NCBI RefSeq assembly: GCF_003058085.1
Contig: NZ_QBUD01000011.1
Coordinates: 1 to 64,000, forward strand
Source of the DNA: Yoonia sediminilitoris
GTDB lineage: Bacteria > Pseudomonadota > Alphaproteobacteria > Rhodobacterales > Rhodobacteraceae
Direction: 5' to 3'
Length of the DNA: 64,000 nt
Below, piece by piece: positions 1 through 7,629 of this stretch. The notes beneath the pieces were generated by a model. The model saw only the letters and a program-made list of their open reading frames with translations. It ran no database searches and was not told the DNA's origin. The translations under genes were made by a program, and so were the position numbers. Positions within the stretch are counted from its first letter, which is position 1. Every line of letters starts with the position of its first letter.

Positions 1-127
1 CTTTCTCATCGTCCACTCCTCAGTGGCTACGATGAGCAACAAACCCTCCCTTAGCAAATACAGCTATTTGGACCCATAGGCGCTGACGTCAGACAGATAT
101 AAAGTTAAGAGGAGCTCGAGATTTTGC

Positions 128-907
128 TTGATCACAGTAGTCGCAGCTTGGACTATCAAAAAAATTTGGAGTTGCTGTTTGCCGTCTGAGTACACTGTTT
201 TTCGCGCCAGCCTCTTGAGGAGATTTTCTTCAATCGAGGGTGATCTGAGCTCGCATCATTATCGTGATCTGAAAAAATCCTTTAGTATTGCATACTTAAG
301 AAGTTTCAGGTCAGACACGGAAGACGAACCGTTTGATGTCGCGCTAACAAAGGTCGCTCTTAGAGTCGCGAGGTTCGATGGTCAGGAGGTCGCCGCCAAG
401 GTCGTTCAAAGATTCTCGAAAGACGCTCTGGGTCCAGCCAATGTGGTCTTGGAGGGCGAAGAGGTGCGACAGAGCCATCTAACCCACTACTGCGACAAGT
501 TCCTTGCGTCTTCTCCAATAGTTTTTGACGGATTTGAAAGGAAAAAACGTCGGTGCTACGACGAAGTCTTAGCCCGAAGAAGCATTTCAACTCCTCTGGA
601 TAAAAAGGGAATGCTATCGCTTCTTCAATTGGTGGACGATACGTTTGAACACGACCCGGTCAGGGATTTTGCCGCTCTCACCAAGTTCATTTGGGACTTT
701 GCAACGCGAACGTGGCCATTGTTCGACGCATCGGTCCTACATATCCCGATGAAATACTTTAAATTCGACAATGAGATATCAATGTCGGACATGAAGACGC
801 ATGTAGCCTTAATGGATGGCTATGGTTTGGAGCGCCTTTTGTCGCGTCTAATTGTGTTGCGGGCGATATCATCGAACTGGCCGCAGGTGACGAGGCCGCG
901 CAGATAG
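128..907 (+). CDS. Unknown protein, 3' end possibly chimeric
   Basis: I do not recognise this protein of up to 259 residues. It has no signal peptide or membrane segment. It is rich in Arg, Lys, Phe and Asp, and the DNA is more AT-rich than the rest of the window. The frame opens with TTG; no strong ribosome site confirms that start. The last 30 or so residues lie antisense to the truncated cyclase-like gene on the other strand, and their composition (Arg/Pro ending) looks like read-through of a junction near 830-870. The true C-terminus may therefore be missing. It may be an accessory or defence-island gene, judged only by its neighbours. Confidence 0.35.
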   Translation: MITVVAAWTIKKIWSCCLPSEYTVFRASLLRRFSSIEGDLSSHHYRDLKKSFSIAYLRSFRSDTEDEPFDVALTKVALRVARFDGQEVAAKVVQRFSKDALGPANVVLEGEEVRQSHLTHYCDKFLASSPIVFDGFERKKRRCYDEVLARRSISTPLDKKGMLSLLQLVDDTFEHDPVRDFAALTKFIWDFATRTWPLFDASVLHIPMKYFKFDNEISMSDMKTHVALMDGYGLERLLSRLIVLRAISSNWPQVTRPRR

Positions 908-1173
908 ACGTCGCGTCCGAGAAGCATGTATTGGATTTCTTGGGCGAATTCACAAAGATACATCGCCACGTAGCTTCGGTCGTGCTCGCTCGTCACTTCC
1001 GGTACGTTGTAGACTAGCAGCGTGTCCGAGAACTGGATGACGCTGAAGTCTCCATGCTTGTGGGCATTGGATTTATCAAGAATGCGGAACAGATCGGGCA
1101 GCAAATCGCTCTTTGAATGAACGATATCGCTGAAGCCAAGCAAATCGATATAGAGCAGGAAGCGTTCTGTCAT
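820..1173 (-). pseudogene. Nucleotidyl-cyclase-like protein, C-terminally truncated
   Basis: The start MTERFLLYIDLLGFSDIV and the later FSDTLLVYN and LRGLVTCGQF segments resemble the first half of class III cyclase-like proteins of bacterial accessory regions: metal-binding beta1 Asp in YIDLLGFSD, second strand FSDTLLVY. Family members continue well past the GxF strand. Here the frame turns into a basic tail (NTIRRDKRRSKP) and stops, so roughly the C-terminal half is missing. The start codon overlaps the stop of the upstream HEPN-like gene by four bases (ATGA), which marks a translationally coupled pair. Whether the stub is active is doubtful. An alternative is a small unrelated protein, but the N-terminal match looks good to me. 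Confidence 0.5.
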
Positions 1174-1919
1174 GCTTCCTCCGCGCTCAATCTGACGAGG
1201 TGTTTCATCATCGATGAGCTCAGCTCAAACACAAACTCAATCTCTTCTTCGATGACAGCCGATCCATGCTTTGCGGAGTTGTTCTGGTACTTCGTGTAGT
1301 AGTCGAGGATTTTCACAAACATGTTCGACAGCTCCTTCGAGCCGCCGCGCTCTTTGATAAAACCGCCCAAAGCGGGTAGCTGGTTTTCAAGGGATTTATT
1401 GTTGGCGAACAAATCCTTGAGCAGGAGTTCAAGCGCAAGCCGCAGATCATCGATCAGGTTCCGGTGGAAGATGCCCGCTTCGTATTTTTGCAGGGCGCTG
1501 TTATATTGCTCAAGCGCGTCAGGGTGATTGTCGAGCCAGTGCCGTGTTTCCTCAATCAGCGTCTCGTTGATGTCGGAGGCGGGCGCGCCGCCTGTAAACT
1601 GCGGAAACCTCGTCGTGAGCCTGATCTTGAGCTCTTGCCGGTCCTTGTTCGGGATGGGGGCAAAAGAGCTATGATCACACAACTCTTTGATGATGCGGTA
1701 TTGTTGCGGACCATCGAACGCCATCAGGTTTTCAAGCAGGGCCTGGCGCTTGCTGGATGCCTCAAACGGATAGACGGGGTGCGGCAGTTGCACATCATAT
1801 TCTGCCGCGTAGGCCGCAGTTTCATCGACAATGACAGAGCCTGTCAGGCCACGCTTGGTGTCGCCGAGTGTCTTGGTCGCGTATTGCAAGAAGGTCGGCG
1901 GAATTTTTTCTTCAAACAT
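1170..1919 (-). CDS. Abi/HEPN-like accessory protein
   Basis: A soluble protein of 249 residues. The first 110 residues (IPPTFLQYATKTLGD..., GLTGSVIVDE, ALLENLMAFDGPQQYRIIKEL) resemble the N-terminal domains of abortive-infection proteins of the AbiJ type. The C-terminal part (RNLIDDLRLALELLLKDLF, then ILDYYTKYQNNSAKHGSAV and a helical end) looks like an all-helical HEPN-type domain; the usual R-x4-6-H catalytic motif is not clearly present (only N-x-x-x-x-H). It is the first gene of a two-gene unit with the cyclase-like gene that overlaps its stop. Role in phage defence is inferred from architecture and the hipBA neighbour only. Confidence 0.55.
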   Translation of the reverse strand: MFEEKIPPTFLQYATKTLGDTKRGLTGSVIVDETAAYAAEYDVQLPHPVYPFEASSKRQALLENLMAFDGPQQYRIIKELCDHSSFAPIPNKDRQELKIRLTTRFPQFTGGAPASDINETLIEETRHWLDNHPDALEQYNSALQKYEAGIFHRNLIDDLRLALELLLKDLFANNKSLENQLPALGGFIKERGGSKELSNMFVKILDYYTKYQNNSAKHGSAVIEEEIEFVFELSSSMMKHLVRLSAEEA

Positions 1920-1934
1920 TGCTGTGAGTACCTA

Positions 1935-3215
1935 TCAGCTTTCCTGTGGTTTCAGCCTAAACCCCGGATAGGCGAAGGCTGTGCTAATGGCTTCGCAGTG
2001 CGCTTCAGGAACACCTTCCCGCCGGGCCGTCTCATACCATGTGGCTTTGATCTGCTCTTCCATCCCGTCGATAATCACCGTGGCTTCGTCCGGGGTGAGG
2101 TGGAAGCGGGCAGCTTGCGAAAGCATGTTCTCCGCATTCGCGTACCGGCCATAGTCACCGCAGGTCATCGCAAGATCGCGCCGTTCTTCGCTGATCGGCA
2201 TCGAAGGCGTCAGATCATAGGCCGGTGAAAGCCGCCAGTCCTTCTCTCTCGCAATCGCCGCATGGTTGCGCGGGTGATCGTCAGTATTCGAGATCAGCGC
2301 GTTAAAGACCATGCGCGTAAATAGCTCGCGCGCGTCATCCTTGGGCTGCGCGCTTAGGCGGCGCAGCTCTTCGGCAAGCAGTACATAGGACCAGCGGTCA
2401 CGATGCTGATGCGTGTCCTCCGTGCGCAGGATCGTCAGGCCGCTCATCATGCGGGCGCGCAGATAACCTTGATCGGTGCGCTCGCGGTCAAAGCGCTTGA
2501 CCAGCAGAACATCGCGATCACCAACGCTGACGATGCGGCTTTGTGCTGTCTGGAGACCGCAGGCACGGGCGAGCTCCAGCATCGCGTGCTCGACGCGCGC
2601 ATAGTTCCATTTATCATCAGGTCTGTTGAATTTTGCGATCCACAGGCCCTCATCATCTTCGACGACGGCCTTCGGACGGGCACCGCCCATTGAGGTGCCG
2701 ATCAACATCAAGTCTTCGACCTGTCCGGCTTCCGGGCCGTCAGGAACGTCTTCGCCGTCTATGATCGCATCGGCGAGCCCGATCAGCTTTTCCAGACCCA
2801 CCGTCTTGTTGAACTTTCTTTGCGGGGCGGGCGGTTTTGCTCCCAGACCAAAGCCGAGCGCTCCGGCACGGTCATCAGGCGCATAGAGCAAATAATCAAT
2901 CTCGCCGAGCTGCGGCAGGCCCGCGTGTTTTTCAATAACGCGCCGTCCCCAATAATCGGGTCCGGCATCGCGGAGCGCGCCGAATACACCCTTGAGGGCC
3001 GTTGTCTGGTAGGTCGTGCCCGTCAGTTTGAGTTCGATCGGATCGATCGGTACGGCATCGGGATTATCAAGATAGCTCTTGCCATAGACGAAGCGACCGA
3101 CCGGCACACCTGTCCGGTCCGGTTCCAGCACGAAACGCCCCGCCGTTACGAAGCTGTTCGTTCCGGGCAGCATGATATAGACAAAGCATTCGCTTGCGCC
3201 GGGCTTAGAAGTCAT
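1935..3215 (-). CDS. hipA: HipA-family serine/threonine kinase toxin
   Basis: A HipA-type kinase of 426 residues. Seen in order: the N-terminal HipA_N-like region, the Gly-rich loop IGTSMGGARPKA (about residue 170) holding the autophosphorylatable Ser, the catalytic loop NTDDHPRNHA (about 308) and the metal-binding YDLTP motif (about 331). Known HipA toxins phosphorylate aminoacyl-tRNA synthetases such as GltX and so halt growth; the target here is not known. I chose the ATG at 3215 because an upstream in-frame start would lie inside hipB. The resulting 11-base overlap with hipB points to translational coupling and autoregulation by the HipAB complex. Confidence 0.92.
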   Translation of the reverse strand: MTSKPGASECFVYIMLPGTNSFVTAGRFVLEPDRTGVPVGRFVYGKSYLDNPDAVPIDPIELKLTGTTYQTTALKGVFGALRDAGPDYWGRRVIEKHAGLPQLGEIDYLLYAPDDRAGALGFGLGAKPPAPQRKFNKTVGLEKLIGLADAIIDGEDVPDGPEAGQVEDLMLIGTSMGGARPKAVVEDDEGLWIAKFNRPDDKWNYARVEHAMLELARACGLQTAQSRIVSVGDRDVLLVKRFDRERTDQGYLRARMMSGLTILRTEDTHQHRDRWSYVLLAEELRRLSAQPKDDARELFTRMVFNALISNTDDHPRNHAAIAREKDWRLSPAYDLTPSMPISEERRDLAMTCGDYGRYANAENMLSQAARFHLTPDEATVIIDGMEEQIKATWYETARREGVPEAHCEAISTAFAYPGFRLKPQES

Positions 3216-3546
3216 TGTCGAGCCCCTTGCCGGAGCGTGCCCGCTCGCGGCCACTTAGTTGGTCAAGAGCTAGGCCCTCGCTGTCGGTTAGCGGGTCGGC
3301 AAGCTCCTTGAACGGGCGCAACAGATCGTAGCTCCATAGCAGGGCGGTATAGACCGCCATGCCGGTCGCGAGCTTGCCTTTTTCTGCGTCCATAACAGCG
3401 CGCGGGCCGGTGCCGATCTTCTCGGCAACCTGCTCGATGGTCAGATTGCGGCGGAGTCGCGCCGTACGCAGATTCTTACCCAGCCGCTTGATGGCCTGTT
3501 CGACCTCATAGGGCGGTGCTTCCAGGAGAAGATTCTTTCTTGCCAT
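3205..3546 (-). CDS. hipB: HipB-like HTH antitoxin
   Basis: An XRE-type DNA-binding protein of 113 residues that precedes and overlaps hipA. The helix-turn-helix runs over residues 20-75 (LGKNLRTARLRRNLTIEQVAEKIG, then RAVMDAEKGK). The family binds HipA and represses the hipBA promoter. The ATG at 3546 is preferred to the upstream TTG-like extension because the extension would run through the first operator palindrome. The end of the protein (GKGLDNDF) is short and acidic, as in antitoxins that are degraded from the C-terminus. Confidence 0.85.
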   Translation of the reverse strand: MARKNLLLEAPPYEVEQAIKRLGKNLRTARLRRNLTIEQVAEKIGTGPRAVMDAEKGKLATGMAVYTALLWSYDLLRPFKELADPLTDSEGLALDQLSGRERARSGKGLDNDF

Positions 3547-3547
3547 G

Positions 3548-3637
3548 TGCTTTCTAAAGCCTCTTATCGTTATTTTTCTGCTTTTTAAAGCATACACTCA
3601 GTAAGAGCCGCTGTCAAGAAATCTGCTTTTAAAAGCA
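3548..3637 (-). promoter_or_regulatory. hipBA promoter with three palindromic operators
   Basis: Three copies of a 14-base palindrome of the form TGCTTT-NN-AAAGCA lie directly upstream of hipB: TGCTTTCTAAAGCC at 3548-3561, TGCTTTTTAAAGCA at 3579-3592 and the perfect TGCTTTTAAAAGCA at 3624-3637. A weaker half-match follows near 3664. Multiple spaced palindromes are the usual HipB operator arrangement, so these are probably the autoregulatory sites. Confidence 0.65.
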
Positions 3638-3915
3638 TCTTGGACGCCATAAGTGGCTATATAAAGCAGCTTTTAGATGATTCACTGGACGAATCCTGAT
3701 CCGAACTCGAAAAGTATCAGATTCTGATACTTTCTGCGGGTGAATCCGGTAGGGGCGCGTCCAGCGTAGCCTATGGCGATGCAGGACCGGGCTGTCGTGA
3801 ACCAAGCCCGCTTTTGGTGCGGTCTTGGCCTTGCGGCATCCATCCCTCGCGCTTTGGTGCGTGAGCGCTTTTGGTCCGTCTTCCTATTCGTTTTCGAAAG
3901 TTCTGGCCGCGTGTC

Positions 3916-4007
3916 GGCGGGGACGGCGACCGGTCAATGCCGCTGCCCGCACCAACCTCGCTTTTGCTTCGCTGCAGCGAGGCCGTGTTGGGCATGACCG
4001 GCCCGCC
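3916..4007 (+). ncRNA. Putative structured leader, copy A
   Basis: The gap between hipB and the DUF2958 gene contains a strongly foldable element. The outer stem pairs GGCGGG (3916-3921) with CCCGCC (4002-4007). The next stem pairs CCGGTC (3930-3935) plus ATGCC (3937-3941) with GGCAT (3991-3995) plus GACCGG (3996-4001). An inner hairpin pairs CCTCGCT (3956-3962) with AGCGAGG (3976-3982). The single-stranded parts CTGCCCGC-N-CCA and CCGTGTTG recur in copy B at 5538-5625. It ends about 60 bases before the start codon, so a 5' leader role is likely. Elsewhere in 3640-4067 I see no gene. Confidence 0.4.
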
Positions 4008-4067
4008 TGATACCCCCGCCGAGTGTCTCCCGCGTCCTTTCGAAAACAACAAACAGGAGACATACCA

Positions 4068-4427
4068 ATGAAACTCTTCACCAAATCCATTCACGAGCAG
4101 CTCTTGAGCAATGGCCAGCTGCGGCTTGAGCGGCAGGAGCAGGGGCTAGATGAGCCGGACCTGATGCCGGTCGTAAAGCTCTTCACGCCTGATGCCGCCT
4201 GTACCTGGCTGCTCACCGAGCTTGATCCTAACTGTCCCGATATCGCCTTTGGTCTCTGCGATCTCGGCATGGGCTCTCCCGAACTTGGCAGTGTTTGCAT
4301 CAGCGAACTGGAGGCAGTCCGTGGCCGTTTCGGCTTGCCGGTCGAGCGTGATCTTCATTTCACCGCAGATAAGACCTTGTGTGCCTATGCCGATGAGGCG
4401 CGGGCTGCCGGTCACATCAAAGCATAG
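4068..4427 (+). CDS. DUF2958 family protein
   Basis: A soluble protein of 119 residues that matches DUF2958: KLFTPDAACTWLLTELDP near the middle and ELGSVCISELEAVRG followed by LPVERDLHF. These proteins are common on plasmids and integrative elements of alphaproteobacteria, often near antirestriction and conjugation genes; no biochemical role is known. The ATG at 4068 is chosen for the AGGAGA ribosome site ten bases upstream and because the protein family starts with MKLF. It begins about 60 bases after structured leader copy A and is followed ten bases later by another small gene. Confidence 0.85.
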   Translation: MKLFTKSIHEQLLSNGQLRLERQEQGLDEPDLMPVVKLFTPDAACTWLLTELDPNCPDIAFGLCDLGMGSPELGSVCISELEAVRGRFGLPVERDLHFTADKTLCAYADEARAAGHIKA

Positions 4428-4436
4428 CAGGGCATC

Positions 4437-4754
4437 ATGGCACATTATGAACATCACACGCTGGATTGGCGCGGTGTCCTGATTGAAGTCCGCTACTGCC
4501 GAAGCTGGACCAAGCTCCATAGCGGTCAGCCCGATGAGTTTCACATGGCGCATATCGAGATCAAGACCATCGAGCCCGCCCGCGCCATGCTGCCGATCAC
4601 CGAGACCGGCTATCGCTCACACTTTGCGCCGGAGCGGGAAGTCATCGAAGGCGGCGGGCCGCTTGCCTATGTCGAGCAGGCGCTCGACGAGGCCGCCTCT
4701 TGCCGGTCATGGAAAGCCCGTGAGCAGGAAGCACGGCAGTACAGTTTGCTCTAA
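4437..4754 (+). CDS. Small mobile-element protein
   Basis: A protein of 105 residues that I cannot assign to a named family. It is soluble and begins MAHYEHHTLDWRGVLIEV. The segment VRYCRSWTKLHSGQPDEFHMAHIEIKT could be beta-rich, and the rest is largely acidic/helical. It follows the DUF2958 gene after nine bases and is probably in the same transcript. Such pairs are usual on plasmid and ICE cargo segments, so a mobile-element housekeeping role is the best guess. Confidence 0.7.
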   Translation: MAHYEHHTLDWRGVLIEVRYCRSWTKLHSGQPDEFHMAHIEIKTIEPARAMLPITETGYRSHFAPEREVIEGGGPLAYVEQALDEAASCRSWKAREQEARQYSLL

Positions 4755-4783
4755 TCAGCTAGGATTATCCACACGCAAACAAA

Positions 4784-5266
4784 TTATTCAGAGGCCTCCT
4801 CAGAAGCAGGCTGGCCACAATTCTTCTCGACAACCGTGATAATAACATTGGAGACTTTTTGATCGTTGCGAGCAGCATCAATGCCATCAAGAATACGATG
4901 CATCAGAACAGGTGCGCCACCCTCAACTGCAGGTTTGTATAAATCCATCATACATTGAGCCTGATCATTGAGTTGATTGCTGGTGTAGTAATTGTGAATG
5001 GCATTCAAATTCATACCTATTGTATCAGCCTGATCATCTCGACTTGCGTCTGAATACTCAGAAACCGTCATATCAAAAGCCTCATCAACAGTGACGGCAT
5101 CAGCGGTCGTTGGGTTGAGTATTACTGCAAGCAATAGACATGTCTGCAGAATTCCAGACTTAGTAGAGCTCCACCGAATGCCGAGTTCTCTCGACCCAAG
5201 CCTTGATCGACTTACGAAGATACTCATTTCCCGATCTGCCGTTATCAGTTCTTTTTTAGTCTTCAC
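4784..5266 (-). CDS. Exported hypothetical protein
   Basis: A protein of 160 residues whose family I do not recognise. It starts with GTG, supported by GGAGAG nine bases upstream. A hydrophobic stretch (ILQTCLLLAVILNPTTADA) at about residues 39-57 looks like a signal peptide preceded by an unusually long basic N-region, so the mature part is probably periplasmic. The mature part is acidic and has two Cys (QAQCMM and EKNCG) that could form a disulfide. It lies on the opposite strand to the small genes around it and is more AT-rich, which suggests separate acquisition. Confidence 0.55.
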   Translation of the reverse strand: MKTKKELITADREMSIFVSRSRLGSRELGIRWSSTKSGILQTCLLLAVILNPTTADAVTVDEAFDMTVSEYSDASRDDQADTIGMNLNAIHNYYTSNQLNDQAQCMMDLYKPAVEGGAPVLMHRILDGIDAARNDQKVSNVIITVVEKNCGQPASEEASE

Positions 5267-5537
5267 AACTTTCTCTCCGAGTCACTTGGTATCAGATTCG
5301 CTCTGGTTTGGCTTCCTGCGGCGCTGGATGAAAGCAAGAGCGTGTGTTCAGCTTCGATTCTGTTGACCCAAAAAAGAGCGAGTAAATGCGGGCCGAGTCC
5401 TTCATTCGCTTGGATCAAGACATGGCGTTGCGAGGGCCGTGGTTCTTCCGAATTCCTGCTGTAAGGTTCGTGCGACCGGTCTTCACGTCTCTTCCCAAGG
5501 TTTCGTTTCAACGACCAGTGACGCTTACGCAGGGCGC

Positions 5538-5625
5538 GGCGTCATGCAACCGGCTGCCCGCTCCATTCGCTACGCTCCCGTGTTGCCGGTTCCCCGCTAT
5601 CGCGGTGCATACCGCCTCTGACGCC
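5538..5625 (+). ncRNA. Putative structured leader, copy B
   Basis: The 415-base gap before the next small gene contains a second element like the one at 3916-4007. GGCGTCA (5538-5544) pairs with TGACGCC (5619-5625). AACCGG (5548-5553) pairs with CCGGTT (5586-5591) and encloses CTGCCCGC-T-CCA, a short hairpin, and CCGTGTTG. A further hairpin CCGC-TATC-GCGG follows (5594-5605). The enclosing stems differ in sequence from copy A but keep pairing, while the loop strings are the same, the pattern expected of a conserved RNA. It ends 56 bases before the start codon at 5682. Confidence 0.4.
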
Positions 5626-5681
5626 CTGACGTGCGGTGCAGGTCATCTTGAAACGAAGAAACCTTGAAAAGGAGAAGACCT

Positions 5682-5915
5682 ATGAAACGCACAAACCAAA
5701 AACAGCAAGCTCAGGAAGCAAAAGCACCGGCCCTGATCGCCTATCATGTTCCCGAGCGCGATAAGGCCCCCTGGACCCGCATCGGGGCCGCTTGGGACCA
5801 CAAAGACGAGCGCGGATTTACCCTCCAGCTCAATCTGGTTCCCGTCGCAGCAGGTCGCATCGTCCTGCGGGAATTTGATCCCAAGATGATCGAAGAAGAA
5901 GAGGGTGCCGAATAG
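5682..5915 (+). CDS. Small mobile-element protein
   Basis: A protein of 77 residues with a Lys/Gln-rich start and a compact core (ALIAYHVPERDKAPWTRIGAAWDHKDERGFTLQLNLVPV) that looks like a small beta-barrel. The acidic tail ends EEEEGAE. I know this kind of protein from plasmids of alphaproteobacteria but no function is established. The ATG at 5682 has a clear AAGGAGA site; an in-frame TTG 18 bases upstream is less likely. It follows leader copy B and its stop codon lies inside a terminator hairpin. Confidence 0.7.
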   Translation: MKRTNQKQQAQEAKAPALIAYHVPERDKAPWTRIGAAWDHKDERGFTLQLNLVPVAAGRIVLREFDPKMIEEEEGAE

Positions 5916-5923
5916 GCACCCTC
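5901..5923 (+). terminator. Terminator of small gene
   Basis: A perfect nine-base-pair stem, GAGGGTGCC and GGCACCCTC, with the loop GAATA. It includes the end of the coding region and its TAG stop. Only a short pyrimidine stretch follows, so termination may be partial. Confidence 0.6.
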
Positions 5924-6221
5924 CTAACTTTCACCGCGATGACGGCTTTTCTTCAAAACGGGAACACACTGACTCCACACAGTCTGTGAACACATTAACT
6001 TGACGCCGCCTTCAACAACGCCGCTATCACGAGAGCCTGCAGAACCTGAGCAGAGCGACTTTCAGTTCGACATCGCTTCTCTCGATCAGAACCGATAAAA
6101 TTCAGAAAGTTAGGAAATCGCCCAGAGTTCGCCGCGTGTTCTCGCGTTTCACCGTTTCAGTGGAGACTGGTTCGCATTGGGCTTCAAGCACTGCCAGCTG
6201 GGACTGTTGCAAGGCAGCGTC
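5924..6221. other. Intergenic stretch without a gene
   Basis: I see no gene, RNA or repeat here. It separates the mobile-element segment from the catabolic island and is a candidate for the left boundary of one of them. Confidence 0.5.
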
Positions 6222-6536
6222 TCAGATCCTGACCTGTACCATTCCGTCTCGCACCTGAACCTCCAGCACCCGCATTGACCTTGTCGCGGGCGCGGCCACC
6301 GCCCGCCCGTCGCGCACGTCGAAGGCGCCCTGATGCAGAGGGCATTCGATGACATGGCCGTCAAAATACCCGTCACAAAGATCCGCGCCGCCATGATTGC
6401 ACAGCGCCAGCGAGGCATAGACCCCGCTCGGGCTGTCATAGACAGCGATCAGACGGCGCCCGACCTGGACTCGCGTGACCCAAGCCTTTTCCAAATCCGC
6501 CAACGCGATCACGTCGTGCCAGTCCTTGCCGCTCAT
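6222..6536 (-). CDS. Rieske [2Fe-2S] ferredoxin, MocE-like
   Basis: A small Rieske protein of 104 residues. The cluster ligands are visible as C-N-H-G-G (residues about 48-52) and C-P-L-H-Q-G-A-F (about 65-72), i.e. C-x-H and C-x2-H. Proteins of this size serve as electron donors to membrane or soluble oxygenases; MocE of rhizopine catabolism is the closest architecture. The ATG at 6536 overlaps the stop of the upstream desaturase-like gene (ATGA), so the two are probably made together, and this ferredoxin is the likely donor to that oxygenase. A longer in-frame start would lie inside the neighbour and gives a low-complexity Arg/Pro extension. Confidence 0.88.
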   Translation of the reverse strand: MSGKDWHDVIALADLEKAWVTRVQVGRRLIAVYDSPSGVYASLALCNHGGADLCDGYFDGHVIECPLHQGAFDVRDGRAVAAPATRSMRVLEVQVRDGMVQVRI

Positions 6537-7471
6537 GCCCGCGCTTCGCGGATCTGGCGCAGAATGTCGAGGTGCGCGCCGAGATAGCCGCGCCTTTCCA
6601 CGTGGATATGATCGCGCAGTTTTTCGTGCAGGCGTGGCAGGGCGTGGTAGGGAACCGAGGCCACGTAGTGGTGTTCCGCGTGATAATTCATGTTCCAGCA
6701 CAAGAAACGCCACGGCGCCGAGACGAGGTTGGTTCGTGTGTTGTCACTCATCTGAGCCACAGTGGGGCGGCCCACATGTTCCGTCATCCGGATGAAGCGC
6801 ATCACGGGTTCGCCAAGGAAAAGCGGAATGATCCAGTACCAGATCAGCCCCCACCAGCCGCTCACGGCCATAGCAAGGAAGATCAGCGTGTAGACCCCCA
6901 GCATCATCCGCGCGTCCCAATAGACTGCGGCGTGTTCCTCTTTCGGGATAAAGCCCTTTTCCACGTCTGACAGCTGCCCCATTGCGTGACGGGCGACCTC
7001 GGTGAACTTGGCCTTCCAGTAGGGAAGTGCCGACAGATACAGTAGGTATCCGCCATAGGTCTTCGGCATCGGGATCTGCTCGGGGTCTTGTCCGTTCAGC
7101 TGCGTATAGGTGTGGTGGTCGCAATGCTCGTACCGGAAAAAACGATGCGGCAGCAGGATGATCAGCCCGCAGATCTGCCCGACGATATCGTTGAGTTTGC
7201 GGGTGCGGAACACGGTGTAATGCACGCATTCGTGCTGCAACGAGAAATGATGCACCAGCACGATGCCCTGCACGAACATGGCGGGCCAGATCAGCCAGCT
7301 GTCCCAGGCAAGCGTGATCAGCGTTGTAGTTCCGGCCAGCACCAGCACCCACAGCACCAGCCGCCGCAGTGCCGGGCCGTCGGCTCGTTGCATGAAGGAT
7401 TTCAACTCCTCCCGGGTGAGCTTGCCCTCGGCAAGCGCCTGCGTGAGGGGCGTGACAATACCTTGTGTCAT
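6533..7471 (-). CDS. Fatty-acid-desaturase-type membrane oxygenase, MocD-like
   Basis: A membrane di-iron protein of 312 residues with the three histidine boxes of the desaturase/hydroxylase superfamily: HECVH (about residue 86), HCDHH (about 121) and HAEHH (about 267). Hydrophobic helices lie at about 40-75, 100-115 and 190-225. Family members desaturate or hydroxylate lipids or small molecules; with the overlapping Rieske ferredoxin gene it matches the MocD/MocE pair of rhizopine breakdown, although that does not fix the substrate. It follows the NicX-like gene on the same strand after 158 bases and precedes the ferredoxin with a four-base overlap. Confidence 0.85.
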   Translation of the reverse strand: MTQGIVTPLTQALAEGKLTREELKSFMQRADGPALRRLVLWVLVLAGTTTLITLAWDSWLIWPAMFVQGIVLVHHFSLQHECVHYTVFRTRKLNDIVGQICGLIILLPHRFFRYEHCDHHTYTQLNGQDPEQIPMPKTYGGYLLYLSALPYWKAKFTEVARHAMGQLSDVEKGFIPKEEHAAVYWDARMMLGVYTLIFLAMAVSGWWGLIWYWIIPLFLGEPVMRFIRMTEHVGRPTVAQMSDNTRTNLVSAPWRFLCWNMNYHAEHHYVASVPYHALPRLHEKLRDHIHVERRGYLGAHLDILRQIREARA

Positions 7472-7629
7472 TGTTGGTGGTCCATGAGTTATGCCGGTGC
7501 TGGGGCCTTTGGAGGTGCCATCTCAGTCATTGCCGGCGCCGGAGACGGGGGTGCTCCGCACCATGGAGCCGCCTCATCCCGGCTCCATCATTGAAAGTTA
7601 TGCAGTGCCTGACGGTAAAATCAAGCCCC

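Noticed and set aside
3771..4094. 107-residue minus-strand frame and several plus-strand frames before the DUF2958 gene
   Set aside because: Overlapping frames on both strands reflect a GC-rich structured segment; composition is Arg/Pro/Ser-rich without domain match.
5263..5511. 82-residue minus-strand frame upstream of the exported hypothetical protein
   Set aside because: Low-complexity, no ribosome site, no recognisable domain, and lies across the non-coding lead-in to structured leader copy B.
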